In this document: piece after piece, positions 16,901 through 25,510 of the stretch
Layout of the letters: the number at the start of each line of letters is the position of its first letter
How positions within the stretch are numbered: the first letter of the stretch is position 1
Assembly (NCBI GenBank): GCA_024681295.1
Contig: JAILBC010000087.1
Location: forward strand, 27,628 to 91,627
DNA from: Bacteroidales bacterium
Lineage (GTDB): Bacteria; Bacteroidota; Bacteroidia; Bacteroidales; F082
Direction of reading: 5' to 3'
Length of the DNA stretch: 64,000 bases
The notes under the pieces: model-generated
Databases searched by the model: none
Told to the model about the DNA's origin: nothing
The model's input: only the letters and a program-made list of their open reading frames with translations
Position numbers and translations under genes: made by a program

Positions 16901-19128
16901 TCTACAGTGACAATCTCTACATCCTTTGGAAGTATTCCTTTGTTTAGCGACGAATATTCTGTAACAAAGATTTTCAAAAGACCGACACATCCTTTAAAAA
17001 TGTCTTTCCCAAAATTCACAACAGAATTGGGCATAAAAACAGTTTCCAAACTATCACACATGGCAAATGCTGAATCACCAATTGTTGTTACTGTGTTAGA
17101 AATCACAACTTCGGTAAGATTGTGGCAATTACTGAACGCCTCGGTTTCTATTACAGCAACCGTATCCGGGATAACAATTGAAGTAATTCGATTACAGTCT
17201 TGGAACGCATATTGCCCTATTGTTTTTATGGTTTTAGAAAGAACACTATGGTTACAACCCTGAACTAAAATACCAGAATCAGACCTGATTATTGCATTGC
17301 AATTGTTCCTCGAATCATAAATTGGGTTGTCGCTGTCAACAATGATGGAAACTAGTTGTTTACAACTCGCAAAAGCCCTATTTCCAATTTCGACCACACC
17401 AGAAGGGATGACAACCCTTTTAATTCTTGAACACCCCCAAAAAGCTTTTTGACCAATAGTATTCAATGAATTTGGCAAAACAAAATCGACTATGTTGCTA
17501 CAGTTCATGAAAGCCTCATCCTCAATGTTAATTATGGATTCGGGCAAAGAAACTTTACTCAAGCCATAACAGCCTCGAAAGGTTCCTTCGCATATTTCTG
17601 TTACGGATTGCGGAATAACTACCGCATTTAATCCAGAACAATCACAAAATGCTCTTAATCCAATGTTTCTTACCGAGTCCGGTATGCTTAGGTGGTTCAG
17701 GTGTTTACAGCCACAGAACGCACTGTCTCCTATTTCAATTACAGATTCTGATAAAATGCATTCTCTTAATTGCAAACAATTATAAAACAATTCATCAGGT
17801 ATTCTGGTAACGCCATCAGGAATCTTCACCGAGACTAGACTTTTACAATCCTTAAACGCAAGATCCCCCAGCTCCACCAATTTATCCGGCAATTTAATCG
17901 CCTTTACACCTGAGCAGCCCTCAAAGGCACTTTGACCAATTGTCGTTATGGAATTGGGAAAATCTATCTCCGCTAGTTTTGAACACCCAAAAAAAGTGCC
18001 TGGACTTATGGTTAATATGGATCCTAAAATCTTTATCATCCTTAATTCCAAACAACCAAAAAAAGCATAATCTCCTATTTGGGTTACAGAATCAGGAACA
18101 ATTATTTCACTTAAGCCATAACAATCCCAAAAAGCTCTTTGCCCTATTGAAACCAAACTGTTAGGAAGGTTTATTTTTTTTAAGTTGGCACAGTACATGA
18201 ATGCTCTCTGTCCTATAGCAACAATAGATTGAGGAATGGATATTTCTTTTAAACTTTCACAACCCCAAAAAGCATTATCAACAATCCCAGTCATAGACTC
18301 AGGAATTTTAATGCTTTCTATTTTTTTGCAATTTCTAAGCACCATTGGCCCTTTTATCAGTGCATTACTTGACAGCGACAAAGCTTTTAAGCTTTCACAA
18401 TCATTAAGTAAACAATCCCCCATTTCAAGCACAGAATCCGGGATGATCAATTGTTTTAGTTTTGTACATTTAGAAAAGACCTGCTGTCCTATAATTTTAA
18501 CTGAACGAGGAATACCTATAGAAGTCAAACTCTTACAGGAATAAAACGCCAAATCTCCTATCTCTATCACAGAATCGGGAATGACTATTTTTTTTAAACT
18601 TGAGCAGCAGCCAAATAAACTATGCCCAATCTTATTTAAAGTTTGGGGAATAGTAATTGTTTTCAGGTTCTTGCAGCCGTGAAATGCATAATCACCTATA
18701 GTCGTTACCGAATTAGGAATACTAATCTCTCTCAAATTACCACAGCCATAAAACGCTTTTGTACCAATTCGAGTTACACCTTCGGGAACAACAGCAGCCG
18801 CCAATTTGCTGCACCATTTAAAAGCGCCGTCATCTATTTCAGTAATAGATTCTGGGAGAGATACACTTCTAACAAACTTTTGATTTTGAAAGGCATGATT
18901 CCCTATACGATTAACAATGTAGCCATCAACAGATGAAGGAATCAACAAATCCACAAGCTTATGGTTGGATTCGTCTAGCCTTTTCAAGCCCACAAGCCTT
19001 GCCTCCCCTAAGCTTTCATTAACTATAAAATACAAATTATAGTCATTACTGCCAGCATAACTAACCAATCTCTCACCCCCTTCGTGTTGTGGAATATCGT
19101 TGACGTCAAGACTTGAATATACTTTCAT
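13933..19128 (-). CDS. BspA-type LRR fused to GHKL ATPase, 1731 aa
   Basis: Residues about 70-720 hold 27 BspA-type leucine-rich repeats of 23 residues (pattern IG--AF--C--L--I-IP-SV), interrupted once near repeat 23 by a NPIYDSRNNCNAII-type insertion. After a Lys/Glu-rich linker, the last 950 or so residues match the neighbouring 953-aa protein: RNMSHNWSHV (about residue 1085), N-box ILENIIRNTAKHS, EIDNG and YGLGLLEM, then the conserved C-terminal domain ending LLNQARRKNG. BspA-type LRRs are usually secreted, but this protein has no signal peptide or membrane segment and should be cytosolic. The LRR is likely a sensor of a protein ligand or assembly. The gene lies 96 nt after the receiver gene and overlaps the paralogue by 17 nt. 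Confidence 0.85.
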   Translation of the reverse strand: MKVYSSLDVNDIPQHEGGERLVSYAGSNDYNLYFIVNESLGEARLVGLKRLDESNHKLVDLLIPSSVDGYIVNRIGNHAFQNQKFVRSVSLPESITEIDDGAFKWCSKLAAAVVPEGVTRIGTKAFYGCGNLREISIPNSVTTIGDYAFHGCKNLKTITIPQTLNKIGHSLFGCCSSLKKIVIPDSVIEIGDLAFYSCKSLTSIGIPRSVKIIGQQVFSKCTKLKQLIIPDSVLEMGDCLLNDCESLKALSLSSNALIKGPMVLRNCKKIESIKIPESMTGIVDNAFWGCESLKEISIPQSIVAIGQRAFMYCANLKKINLPNSLVSIGQRAFWDCYGLSEIIVPDSVTQIGDYAFFGCLELRMIKILGSILTISPGTFFGCSKLAEIDFPNSITTIGQSAFEGCSGVKAIKLPDKLVELGDLAFKDCKSLVSVKIPDGVTRIPDELFYNCLQLRECILSESVIEIGDSAFCGCKHLNHLSIPDSVRNIGLRAFCDCSGLNAVVIPQSVTEICEGTFRGCYGLSKVSLPESIINIEDEAFMNCSNIVDFVLPNSLNTIGQKAFWGCSRIKRVVIPSGVVEIGNRAFASCKQLVSIIVDSDNPIYDSRNNCNAIIRSDSGILVQGCNHSVLSKTIKTIGQYAFQDCNRITSIVIPDTVAVIETEAFSNCHNLTEVVISNTVTTIGDSAFAMCDSLETVFMPNSVVNFGKDIFKGCVGLLKIFVTEYSSLNKGILPKDVEIVTVDDFLLAETEKQKKDKTGIVEKEAADTWDETTMEQFLKSNKIELDRLMISGPMVAAEKINIYAFFDSLLFEIKSNVDFNNPEKTLRKVFFEAMNQYAWYPLRFVKYIDVFNLIEAGQVGSLEFYADFIHSISGKHRLADGKELITDTIDKVDLGEGNQLLDGMLSPLEQLFQSNGIFYREFEYCHTFDMPVYSQGLYAIKSDRTSTRNDYIYDELLAELISNDYSWQKNTLRLKQWIDSFNTCYDKFDNGVTNTFYFIGSPWKNMKGYNEISDYVVRAYIGIDKKKGDYEQIRLFLQEFRNFLEQVTFDIIVKLKNQQILQTAKNGSISQAMIRNMSHNWSHVTNNYTSDYSYERFKDDYIKQNLHSYVSLDKETPVFQQDKNLQLPYFIQYQNNRQNYLSEITFEATVAITTKRFFGDVMKELDRERVLLNHIAGISEFSYGFILKYNGVKMDDKNDLSVALPDVLGCQALFNILENIIRNTAKHSAHGSDKVEFTLEFAEIPDHPEYYCLEIDNGIREKDIDQLVYKQNTILNDSVLNDNYKLRDYGLGLLEMTVAAAFLRQIEISRINSYEYHFEADDGLCNKYKRLILLRAFNKNGALGYRLFLQKPKEFLFIGGFDALDSFKDILIKEGSKFMSEDEFATAMSKGISHAHPFLFYSVNISSKIKELLSNNNNCKTLLTARKIELKSRDVQKIMKIIKEPTPDGILAQLKVFAWTKYYKERIVKGLKNSKNASLKIRTAFDPVKGKNPFVSNQVVFLNHANKSTHFKQWKQSTETNSFEAWIENLSSRTSTKLPLFSKYSIGDVDLISDYIENIRQVDSVKYEIFEAYHNKVVVLDERIQRFSLENHEGSSVDKDEPILCADLFKSTNVLIPDTPLDPNTFDEKMIEEIEQFIKKNLVNAFMLIHYGVVERMYKSEVKITNKLNEWAGMATRIVVTSGRGSHSLTLPPTVCFADLSSVLYAFTENRNKFIINNLLNQARRKNGRER

Positions 19129-19224
19129 TGTGTTAATCTATTAAAACATTAGTAACAAAACGAATTATGCCGCAATAATACGGCGATTGCTTTTTTATGA
19201 TTAAGAGTAATGTTCAGAGTAACT

Positions 19225-21495
19225 CTAATAATCAAACTTGAGCTTCTCGGTTTTCTGCGTCGAAAAGAAGTCAAACACAACACTTTCTTGTTGTACCAAG
19301 TACTTGATAAACTCTTTTTCTTCATCCGTCAACATACTTCCGATTCTATTGTCGTCTTCAGTAAGCATTAGTGTTTCGGTAAGGCATTTTGATTGTTTGG
19401 ATTCATTTTCTTCATATCCTTTATAGGCTCCCTTCGTTCCATTTACAGCTCTACAGGCAAGATCACTTTCGGAAACACCGCGGTCTTTCCCATACAACAT
19501 CTCCCCTATTTCCTTCAAGTGATGATACTTTACAAATTCCCTAACATAGACAAAGAACCGTCTCAAAATCAACCTAACTATAAAGGCGTTGACGATTGCT
19601 GAGGAGGGAACTTCGTTTTTTCGCTTCATCACGGTAGAAACCATCTTACCATTCCCCTTGCCAAGCCTTCCTGGATTGCTGCCAATATAATCTTGGGTTT
19701 CTTTGCTGGCATCATCAAAAATATCAAAGCAATCTCCATCTTCAAGTTGATTGCTGTATTCTTTACGCTGTTTTATGCAACTCGATAGAAAATAATTAAC
19801 CAGCACTTGGGTTTCGCTTCTCACGAGTTCCTCCAATTCCTCGAAACACTGTAAAACTTTTCCTTCGGGCATATAATTGAACTTGTAATGGATGGGATAG
19901 TTAGACCCATTATTGACATAAGCGTCTAACATATCAAAGACGCTCTGGCAATCAGAAGCGGGGGCTTTTTTGCTCTCCACCGCTTCTTTTATGCCATATA
20001 GGAATCTTTCTATCTTATCATCCGTACCAAAAACTTCCTCCTTGAGTCTGATATGCTTTATTCCCGGTATTTTGATTTGGTCGTAGAAACTGCGCGTGAC
20101 GTTCGTAACAATGTAATAGGCATGACTTGTGGCTTTTAAATCTTCAATAAGATGCCGCATCACCTCAAAGCCAAGCGCTACAAGTTCGTTGTTGTCGTTT
20201 CTAATATCAATATCAACAATAATAACATCATGGGTTTTATAACACCTTTCCAATGCCTCAACGTTGTTGACAATAGTAGGATTAGCAAATTTGTATTTTT
20301 CCTTTTTTTCTTTCTTCTTTCCTTCCTTCTCCCTATTTCTTTTGTCAATTTCTACATTCCTTTTCTTTACCTCTTTGTTCCTGTCATCAATAAACTTTAT
20401 GAAATTAGCGACATTCTCATCGTCAGGATTATCTTCTAAATAAACAATTCTGATTGGTTCCTCCTCTTCGGAGCACAAAAAATCAGGGGCAATGTCTTTC
20501 TTTTCGTTCAATTCGTCACTATTATTCAAACACTTAATCAACTTTTCGCAGAACAACTCCAAATCATCCGTCTTGTGGAACTCTTCTTGTAGCTTATGAT
20601 CATTATTGAAAGCTTGCTCGAGAACATATTCGATTTGTTCTCTGTATTCATCCTTATTGGAGCTGCTTCTAATGGAGTGCTTAATCTGTTTCAACATGCC
20701 TTCCAAACTGCAATAAAGCAATTGGGTATATTTTAATTCCGTATCATTCAAAAGGCGCATTCCATCAAATGCATTAACAACCGTTTCCCAACCAGCAAAC
20801 CTATCCACGATTTTATGTTGCAATGCTGGCGTACTTACAATGCCCGCATCTTTTCGTATCTTAACAATATCTTTAACACCCAGAACAGAGGTGAACACAA
20901 CGGGAATTGCAACACCCTCTTCCCGTAGATGCTGCACAAGTGTAATTCCCATAAAATCAGAATTCTGGAAAATCCCCTTTTCATTTGCCCAACGCAGCTC
21001 ACAAGGAACCACTAAACCATAATACTCGTTCTTTTTCTGAATATTTTTCAGTTCATCATATTTTTTACATATAATGAACTCAACATTCTTTTTTGAGTCG
21101 TTTTCAATGGTTTTTGACAACTCCTTTTTTTCAACATTCAACAAACGTTTCAATTCTTCGAGACGTGCACTATCTTTAACTTCCAAATCGCCAAATAAAT
21201 CTCTAATTTTCTTGAAACTTTGATATTCAAAACTTTCTTTCAGTTCCTTTAATTCAGCACTTGAATAATCCATGAGGCAATTCTGAAAAACAGTATCATC
21301 CACCCTAATCTTACCTCGCTCAATCATTTTTCTTTGTTGCTCCAGTTCTTCAACTTGTGCTCCCAATCTTTCCAGTAAATGAAAACGACACGCGTCGCTC
21401 GTTCCACTGTTTTGGGTAAGGGTTTCCTTATATCTCATTAATGATACAACATCGTCTTCTCTGTCGCAGCAGACTATTATTTTTCTGGTCTTCAT
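19225..21495 (-). CDS. Protein with two receiver-like domains, 756 aa
   Basis: The N-terminal part (KIIVCCDREDDV ... GITLVQHLREEG ... PVVFTSVLG) looks like a degenerate response-regulator receiver. A second, better one starts IRIVYLEDNPDDENV (about residue 365), with DVIIVDIDIRND as phosphoacceptor Asp and HIRLKEEVF as the conserved Lys; a charged Lys/Glu coiled segment is inserted early in it. The C-terminal 200 residues are helical and unrecognised. No DNA-binding domain is seen, so output is probably through protein contact. I prefer the ATG at 21495 (MKTRKIIVCC) over that at 21528. A canonical -7 element lies at 21571-21578. Confidence 0.75.
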   Translation of the reverse strand: MKTRKIIVCCDREDDVVSLMRYKETLTQNSGTSDACRFHLLERLGAQVEELEQQRKMIERGKIRVDDTVFQNCLMDYSSAELKELKESFEYQSFKKIRDLFGDLEVKDSARLEELKRLLNVEKKELSKTIENDSKKNVEFIICKKYDELKNIQKKNEYYGLVVPCELRWANEKGIFQNSDFMGITLVQHLREEGVAIPVVFTSVLGVKDIVKIRKDAGIVSTPALQHKIVDRFAGWETVVNAFDGMRLLNDTELKYTQLLYCSLEGMLKQIKHSIRSSSNKDEYREQIEYVLEQAFNNDHKLQEEFHKTDDLELFCEKLIKCLNNSDELNEKKDIAPDFLCSEEEEPIRIVYLEDNPDDENVANFIKFIDDRNKEVKKRNVEIDKRNREKEGKKKEKKEKYKFANPTIVNNVEALERCYKTHDVIIVDIDIRNDNNELVALGFEVMRHLIEDLKATSHAYYIVTNVTRSFYDQIKIPGIKHIRLKEEVFGTDDKIERFLYGIKEAVESKKAPASDCQSVFDMLDAYVNNGSNYPIHYKFNYMPEGKVLQCFEELEELVRSETQVLVNYFLSSCIKQRKEYSNQLEDGDCFDIFDDASKETQDYIGSNPGRLGKGNGKMVSTVMKRKNEVPSSAIVNAFIVRLILRRFFVYVREFVKYHHLKEIGEMLYGKDRGVSESDLACRAVNGTKGAYKGYEENESKQSKCLTETLMLTEDDNRIGSMLTDEEKEFIKYLVQQESVVFDFFSTQKTEKLKFDY

Positions 21496-21570
21496 TGTTA
21501 AAAAGTTCAAATTGTTATTTATAATCATTTTTATTATTTCTAATTCAAACAGAATGAATTAGTGTTTTTG

Positions 21571-21578
21571 CAAAGATA
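21571..21578 (-). promoter_or_regulatory. Promoter -7 element TATCTTTG before the receiver gene
   Basis: The minus strand reads TATCTTTG, a perfect TAnnTTTG, 75 nt upstream of the chosen start. No TTTG at the usual spacing is seen. It implies that the receiver/GHKL part of the operon can be transcribed separately from the ClpX- and SecB-like genes. Confidence 0.55.
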
Positions 21579-21594
21579 ACATTATTTCTTTTCG

Positions 21595-22659
21595 TTAGAG
21601 CCGATACAAATAAGTTTGAATATCACATCCTTTTATCCTCGCATACAACATTTCAAAGAACTCCCTATCTTCTTCTGTAGCCGTATAAGGAACGAAGTTG
21701 TGTAATCTGAAGAACTGCTCTTTGGTAATCAATTGGCCAACCGACCATTCGAGCTCACTCTCGGACGCTTTAGTACTACGAAACAAAAGCTTTACAGAAA
21801 CTTCGATAAGAGCATCAGTCAGCAAATCAAAAAGCAGGTCGCTTAAATCAGCAAAATCGAGTTCAGAAACTTGATAATCGCAGTATTTCTTATAACAAAA
21901 CTTCAACTCTGGAAGACCCTTTTTGCTATTGATCAATTCGCACTTTGCTTTGGGGTTGCCAAAAAGGAGGCGGAACAACATGGGCCACAAATTAGGGTCA
22001 CAACCATCTATTTCAGGGTAATGGTAAGGTATAGGTGAGATGAAACGATAATAGGTTTGAAAAGTCGGCAATTGCTCAAAACTGCTAAAGCCCAAAATGT
22101 CGGTTTTCAAGGCGCGGCTATAGTTTTTTAGAAACTCGGCACCCTCATCGAATGAATTCATTTCACTAATGACAGTGTGAAAACTCAAAGAATAATCTTC
22201 AGAGCCATTTTTGTTGTCATAACCATTTTCATCGCCATTGACTAACTGGCCGAAAGTGTCGTCATTCAGCATCAACGGAAAGTCTGTTTCTCGCGTTATC
22301 CGCCAAACAACATTTCGGATATAGCTGAGCAACTGTTGAGGGACGTCCAAATGCAGTATCTTGTGCAATTCTTCATCCGTAATACGCTCACCACCCACCG
22401 CAACAACCGCTGAATACACCATAGACAGCCTAAAAACAGGAGTATTTGTGTCTGTCATTATAGAAATGTTCATCTCAACTTTCACCAAATGATATCGGCC
22501 GTCTTCATGACTAGCAGAACTTACCGAAGGTTTTATCTCTGTTCGAAAGTCAGAATTGGGCTGAAACACCAAAGGGGTTTCAAACGTAAGATGTTCCAAG
22601 AATTGTTTTATTAAGCAACATGTAGGCTCAGAGCCTTGGGAGTTCTTTTGACTTTTCAT
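21595..22659 (-). CDS. SecB-like chaperone domain protein, 354 aa
   Basis: Residues about 18-145 follow the SecB pattern: an opening FLEHLTFETPLVF strand, paired beta strands (YHLVKVEMNISIMT, PVFRLSMVYSAVVAVGG) and the hallmark C-terminal helix/loop LLSYIRNVVWRITRETDFPL then LMLNDDTFGQL, which parallels SecB's P-aR--I---V-rg-FP-l-l-pv-F--L. The remaining 200 residues are an unrecognised extension ending in a helical region. SecB binds unfolded proteins. Here it sits 2 nt after a ClpX-like gene, so it may hand substrates to that ATPase, or act as in SecB-like toxin-antitoxin chaperones. It lacks the tetramer-size economy of housekeeping SecB (about 150 aa). Confidence 0.65.
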   Translation of the reverse strand: MKSQKNSQGSEPTCCLIKQFLEHLTFETPLVFQPNSDFRTEIKPSVSSASHEDGRYHLVKVEMNISIMTDTNTPVFRLSMVYSAVVAVGGERITDEELHKILHLDVPQQLLSYIRNVVWRITRETDFPLMLNDDTFGQLVNGDENGYDNKNGSEDYSLSFHTVISEMNSFDEGAEFLKNYSRALKTDILGFSSFEQLPTFQTYYRFISPIPYHYPEIDGCDPNLWPMLFRLLFGNPKAKCELINSKKGLPELKFCYKKYCDYQVSELDFADLSDLLFDLLTDALIEVSVKLLFRSTKASESELEWSVGQLITKEQFFRLHNFVPYTATEEDREFFEMLYARIKGCDIQTYLYRL

Positions 22660-22661
22660 AA

Positions 22662-23495
22662 TTATTTAATTTTAAGTTGTTGATTCACAAATTCCTTGTC
22701 AATAACGACCGTCGTAGTGTTCTGTTGGGTCGTCATAGATGAGTGTTCAAAATAGACTGGTTTCATAATCTTGGCAAAAGCCTTTTCCGCTGAGCGGAAT
22801 CCGTATTTATGATGGGCGATATAGTCGGCTACGGTCATCAAGGCATCGTCTGTAAACTTCAAGTCAATATGGTTTAACTTGCAAAGATCAATGTGTTTTT
22901 GGAGTTCGCACTCCTTCGCTCGGGTCAAGATTTGATAGGCCACCTCTTTAGTGATGGGGTTCAGCACACAAATCTCAGTGATTCTACTCACAAGCTCCGT
23001 CAAGAAGCCCCACCGAACTAAATCATCCGGCTCAATGTATTTGAGGAGGTCTTGGGGAACGTTCTTAGCTACTGTAGATTGGGAAAAACCTATAGTATCC
23101 TGAAGTTGGAGCCTTTTTTTGATGATCTCCTCCATACCCTCGAAGGCACCGTCCAATACAACCAACCAATTGTCTGTACAGATTCTAATATTACTCATAG
23201 TACCAGTTTCCCTGTCGTAGCCACCTTCCAGCATGATATGATTTCCTTTGTCAAACAGATCCATAATCTGCCTCATTTGGTCGTGGTCGCCATCAGTTCC
23301 ACTTTCTCCAACTATCCTACTCCCATGATGGGCAATTTTGTCAAACTCAGTTATGACCAACACAAGATATTTCAGTCTTCGGGTTGATAACCATGCGTTT
23401 TCATGAACTGAAGAACAATGTCTGACAAGTTTGGGCCTTTCCAACCCAATGCGGTAAAATGGTTCGAGTTGACAATGAGAACAGGAAGGTCGCAT
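22662..23495 (-). pseudogene. ClpX-like AAA+ ATPase, C-terminal part after a frameshift
   Basis: From about 23390 this frame continues the ATPase begun at 24097: Walker-B-like LVLVITEFDKIA, sensor-1 region NWLVVLDGAFEGMEEII, an IGF tripeptide in LQDTIGFSQ, then YIEPDDLVRWGFLTELVSRI and sensor-2-type YGFRSAEKAF. These match ClpX segment by segment (GGAF-GLE-II, IGF, VEPEDLIKFGLIPE, GARGL). The first part of this frame (MRPSCSHCQLEPF...) is out of register and meaningless. One missing T in GAAGAC-TGAAATAT near 23375 explains the break. It could be a real mutation, a programmed frameshift or a sequencing error. The Walker B Asp is replaced by Thr (TEFD). Confidence 0.75.
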
Positions 23496-24097
23496 ATCAT
23501 CCCCATCCTTCTATATGACTCGCTTTTTCCGCAACCAGTAGGTCCAATTGACAACATTGATCGAGCTATCGTGTCAATATTTTTGTCTCTACAAATAGTT
23601 TGAAGATAAAACACCACTGCCTGTTTTTTCAGTGCCTCATCCTGGCCAATGATATATTGTCGCGCAGCTGAAAACAGCTCTTTCGGACTATTGAACCGAC
23701 ACTTCTTCGGGAAAGCTGCCAGCAATTGGTTTTGCTGGATGCCATAGTGTTTCTCGATGTAATCATATTCATCTGAAGTGAGTTCGCCAAAAGCCTCAAA
23801 CCAATCCTTCATTTTCTCTGTCATAGAACGAGGAATGGCATCTTTATGATCAATCAAATTTTGAACCTCCCCTAATGTCAACTTATTGATATGCTCGAGC
23901 GAAAGCAAGCCGTCTTCAAATCGTTCAACGAAATACTTTGCATGCTCAGAAGAAATACTTGGGCAAAGAAACAGCCTTGCTCCAAAAGTCATAAGAGCGG
24001 CATCTCGATACTTTCTGTTGTGGATAGAGAGACCAAAATACTTTTTCTCTGAAGGACATTTCTGACTTACCGTTTTTGTTTCAATTTGCTTTTTCAT
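23372..24097 (-). CDS. ClpX-like AAA+ ATPase, N-terminal part, 241 aa
   Basis: An N-terminal region of about 145 residues unlike ClpX's zinc domain is followed by the AAA+ start: RQYIIGQDEALKKQAVVF (ClpX DYVIGQ-QAKK), Walker A SIGPTGCGKSE (about residues 183-193) and pore-loop region NSNHFTALGWKGPNLSDIV, where GWKG replaces ClpX GYVG. The frame then stops at HGYQPED, and the remainder lies in the next frame (22662-23390). The gene is the first of the SecB/receiver/GHKL set. If the frameshift is overcome, the product of about 475 aa would be a substrate-unfolding ATPase. An insertion sequence begins 129 nt upstream and may have displaced its promoter. Confidence 0.8.
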   Translation of the reverse strand: MKKQIETKTVSQKCPSEKKYFGLSIHNRKYRDAALMTFGARLFLCPSISSEHAKYFVERFEDGLLSLEHINKLTLGEVQNLIDHKDAIPRSMTEKMKDWFEAFGELTSDEYDYIEKHYGIQQNQLLAAFPKKCRFNSPKELFSAARQYIIGQDEALKKQAVVFYLQTICRDKNIDTIARSMLSIGPTGCGKSESYRRMGMICDLPVLIVNSNHFTALGWKGPNLSDIVLQFMKTHGYQPED

Positions 24098-24329
24098 GGT
24101 TGTATGTGTTTATGATTTGTGAATATTGATTTCTAGGCGCTAAATTACTCCTATCATCAACCATGAGCAGAGAGTAACCCTAAGAGGAATAAAAACAAAA
24201 GAAACTGCAGAGTTCTTAAAAAATGTCCTGACTTTGACAGCTTGTTTTTCCAATCCTTGTAACATACTGTAAAACAACAACATCCAAAAACGGTATTGGT
24301 GCCTTGGGTGTCTCGCGTCGAAAAACGCC

Positions 24330-24337
24330 TATCTTTG
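24330..24337 (+). promoter_or_regulatory. Promoter -7 element TATCTTTG of the IS1634-type element
   Basis: TATCTTTG lies 4 nt before the transposase ATG (24342); a TTG at 24305-24307 is 22 nt upstream of it. Spacing fits the Bacteroidota sigma-A promoter, and transcription would start at or next to the start codon. Confidence 0.5.
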
Positions 24338-24341
24338 CGGC

Positions 24342-25510
24342 ATGTTTGTGCGCAAAAAGGTCAACAAAAGCGGTTTGACGAGGACGTGAAGCTCCACAGC
24401 ATCTACCGATACATGGACAAGCTCTATTCCACGCAACGGGAACTTGTCCAAAGGATAAGCGTCGAACACACGATGAAGGTTCTTGGTGGCAGGATAGGCC
24501 TGGTCTTCTACGATGTCACCACGCTCTACTTCGAGTCTGCGCCCGACCCCTCGGACGAGCTCCGCCAGAACGGGTTCTCCAAGGACGGCAAGACCGCAGA
24601 GTCGCAAGTCTTCCTCGGCCTGCTGGTGAGCGAGGACGGACACCCGCTTTCCTACTCCATCTTCAACGGGAAGTAGTACGAGGGCTACACGATGATACCG
24701 ATCATCGACGACTTCGTCCGGCGGTTCTCGCTGACAGACTTCATCGTGGTGGCCGATGCGGGTCTCATGAGCGAGGCCAACGTGAGGCTTCTCGAGGAGG
24801 CCGGCTACAAGTACGTCATCGGCGCCCGCATCCGCAAGGAGTCCCCAGCGGTCAAGGAGTGGATGCTGTCGATCAAAAAGGTGGACGGTCACATGGAGGA
24901 GTACCGCAAAAGAGGCGGGCGCAGGCTTGTCGTCAGCTACTCCGAGTCCAGGGCCAAGAAAAACGCCCACAACCGTAACGAAGGAGTGGATCGGCTTCGC
25001 CATGCTTACGCCAAGGGAACGCTGACCAAGGACAAGGTAAACCGACGGGGATACAACAAGTTCCTCGACATCAGCAAGGACATAACGGTCACCATCAACG
25101 AGGACAAGATACTTGAGGATGCCCGCTGGGACGGGTTGAAGGGCTACGTGACAAACACCGACCTTGACATGGCAGAGGTCATCCGCCAATATCATGGCCT
25201 TTGGGTGGTCGAGCGAGCCTTCCGCATCGGCAAGGGACAGCTGGAGATGAGGCCGATGTTCCACTTCACCGAGAAGCGCATAGAGGATCACATCTGCATA
25301 TGCTTCGTGGCCTACAAGATGTACAAGGAGCTTGAGCGAAACATCCGACAGTTGGGCATCCCGATGAGTGTTGACAAGGTGCTAAGCGTCGCAAAAACCA
25401 TCACAACCATCCGCTTGCGCCTTCCCAATGGAGAACTGTATACTGAAACACTCTATACCACACCTCAGCAGAAGGCTATTAAATCCCTAATTGAACCAGA
25501 TTTTGGGTAG
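24342..25510 (+). pseudogene. IS1634-type transposase, interrupted
   Basis: The ATG frame MFVRKKVNKSGL is the expected N-terminus of an IS1634-family DDE transposase, but it leaves frame after about 12 residues. A different frame then picks up at DVKLHSIYRYMDKLYSTQ, so roughly a hundred residues are deleted. FYDVTTLYFES carries the first Asp, DFIVVADAGLMSEANV the second, and LWVVERAFRIGKGQL the region of the catalytic Glu. An in-frame TAG at 24676-24678 replaces the expected Gln between FNGK and YEGYTM. It is inactive unless complemented in trans. Confidence 0.85.

Noticed and set aside
16900..18950. Tandem 69-nt DNA repeat
   Set aside because: It is the codon-level trace of the 23-residue BspA-type LRRs within one open frame.
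24329..25291. 320-aa minus-strand open frame over the IS1634-type transposase
   Set aside because: Antisense shadow of the recognisable transposase; no motifs.
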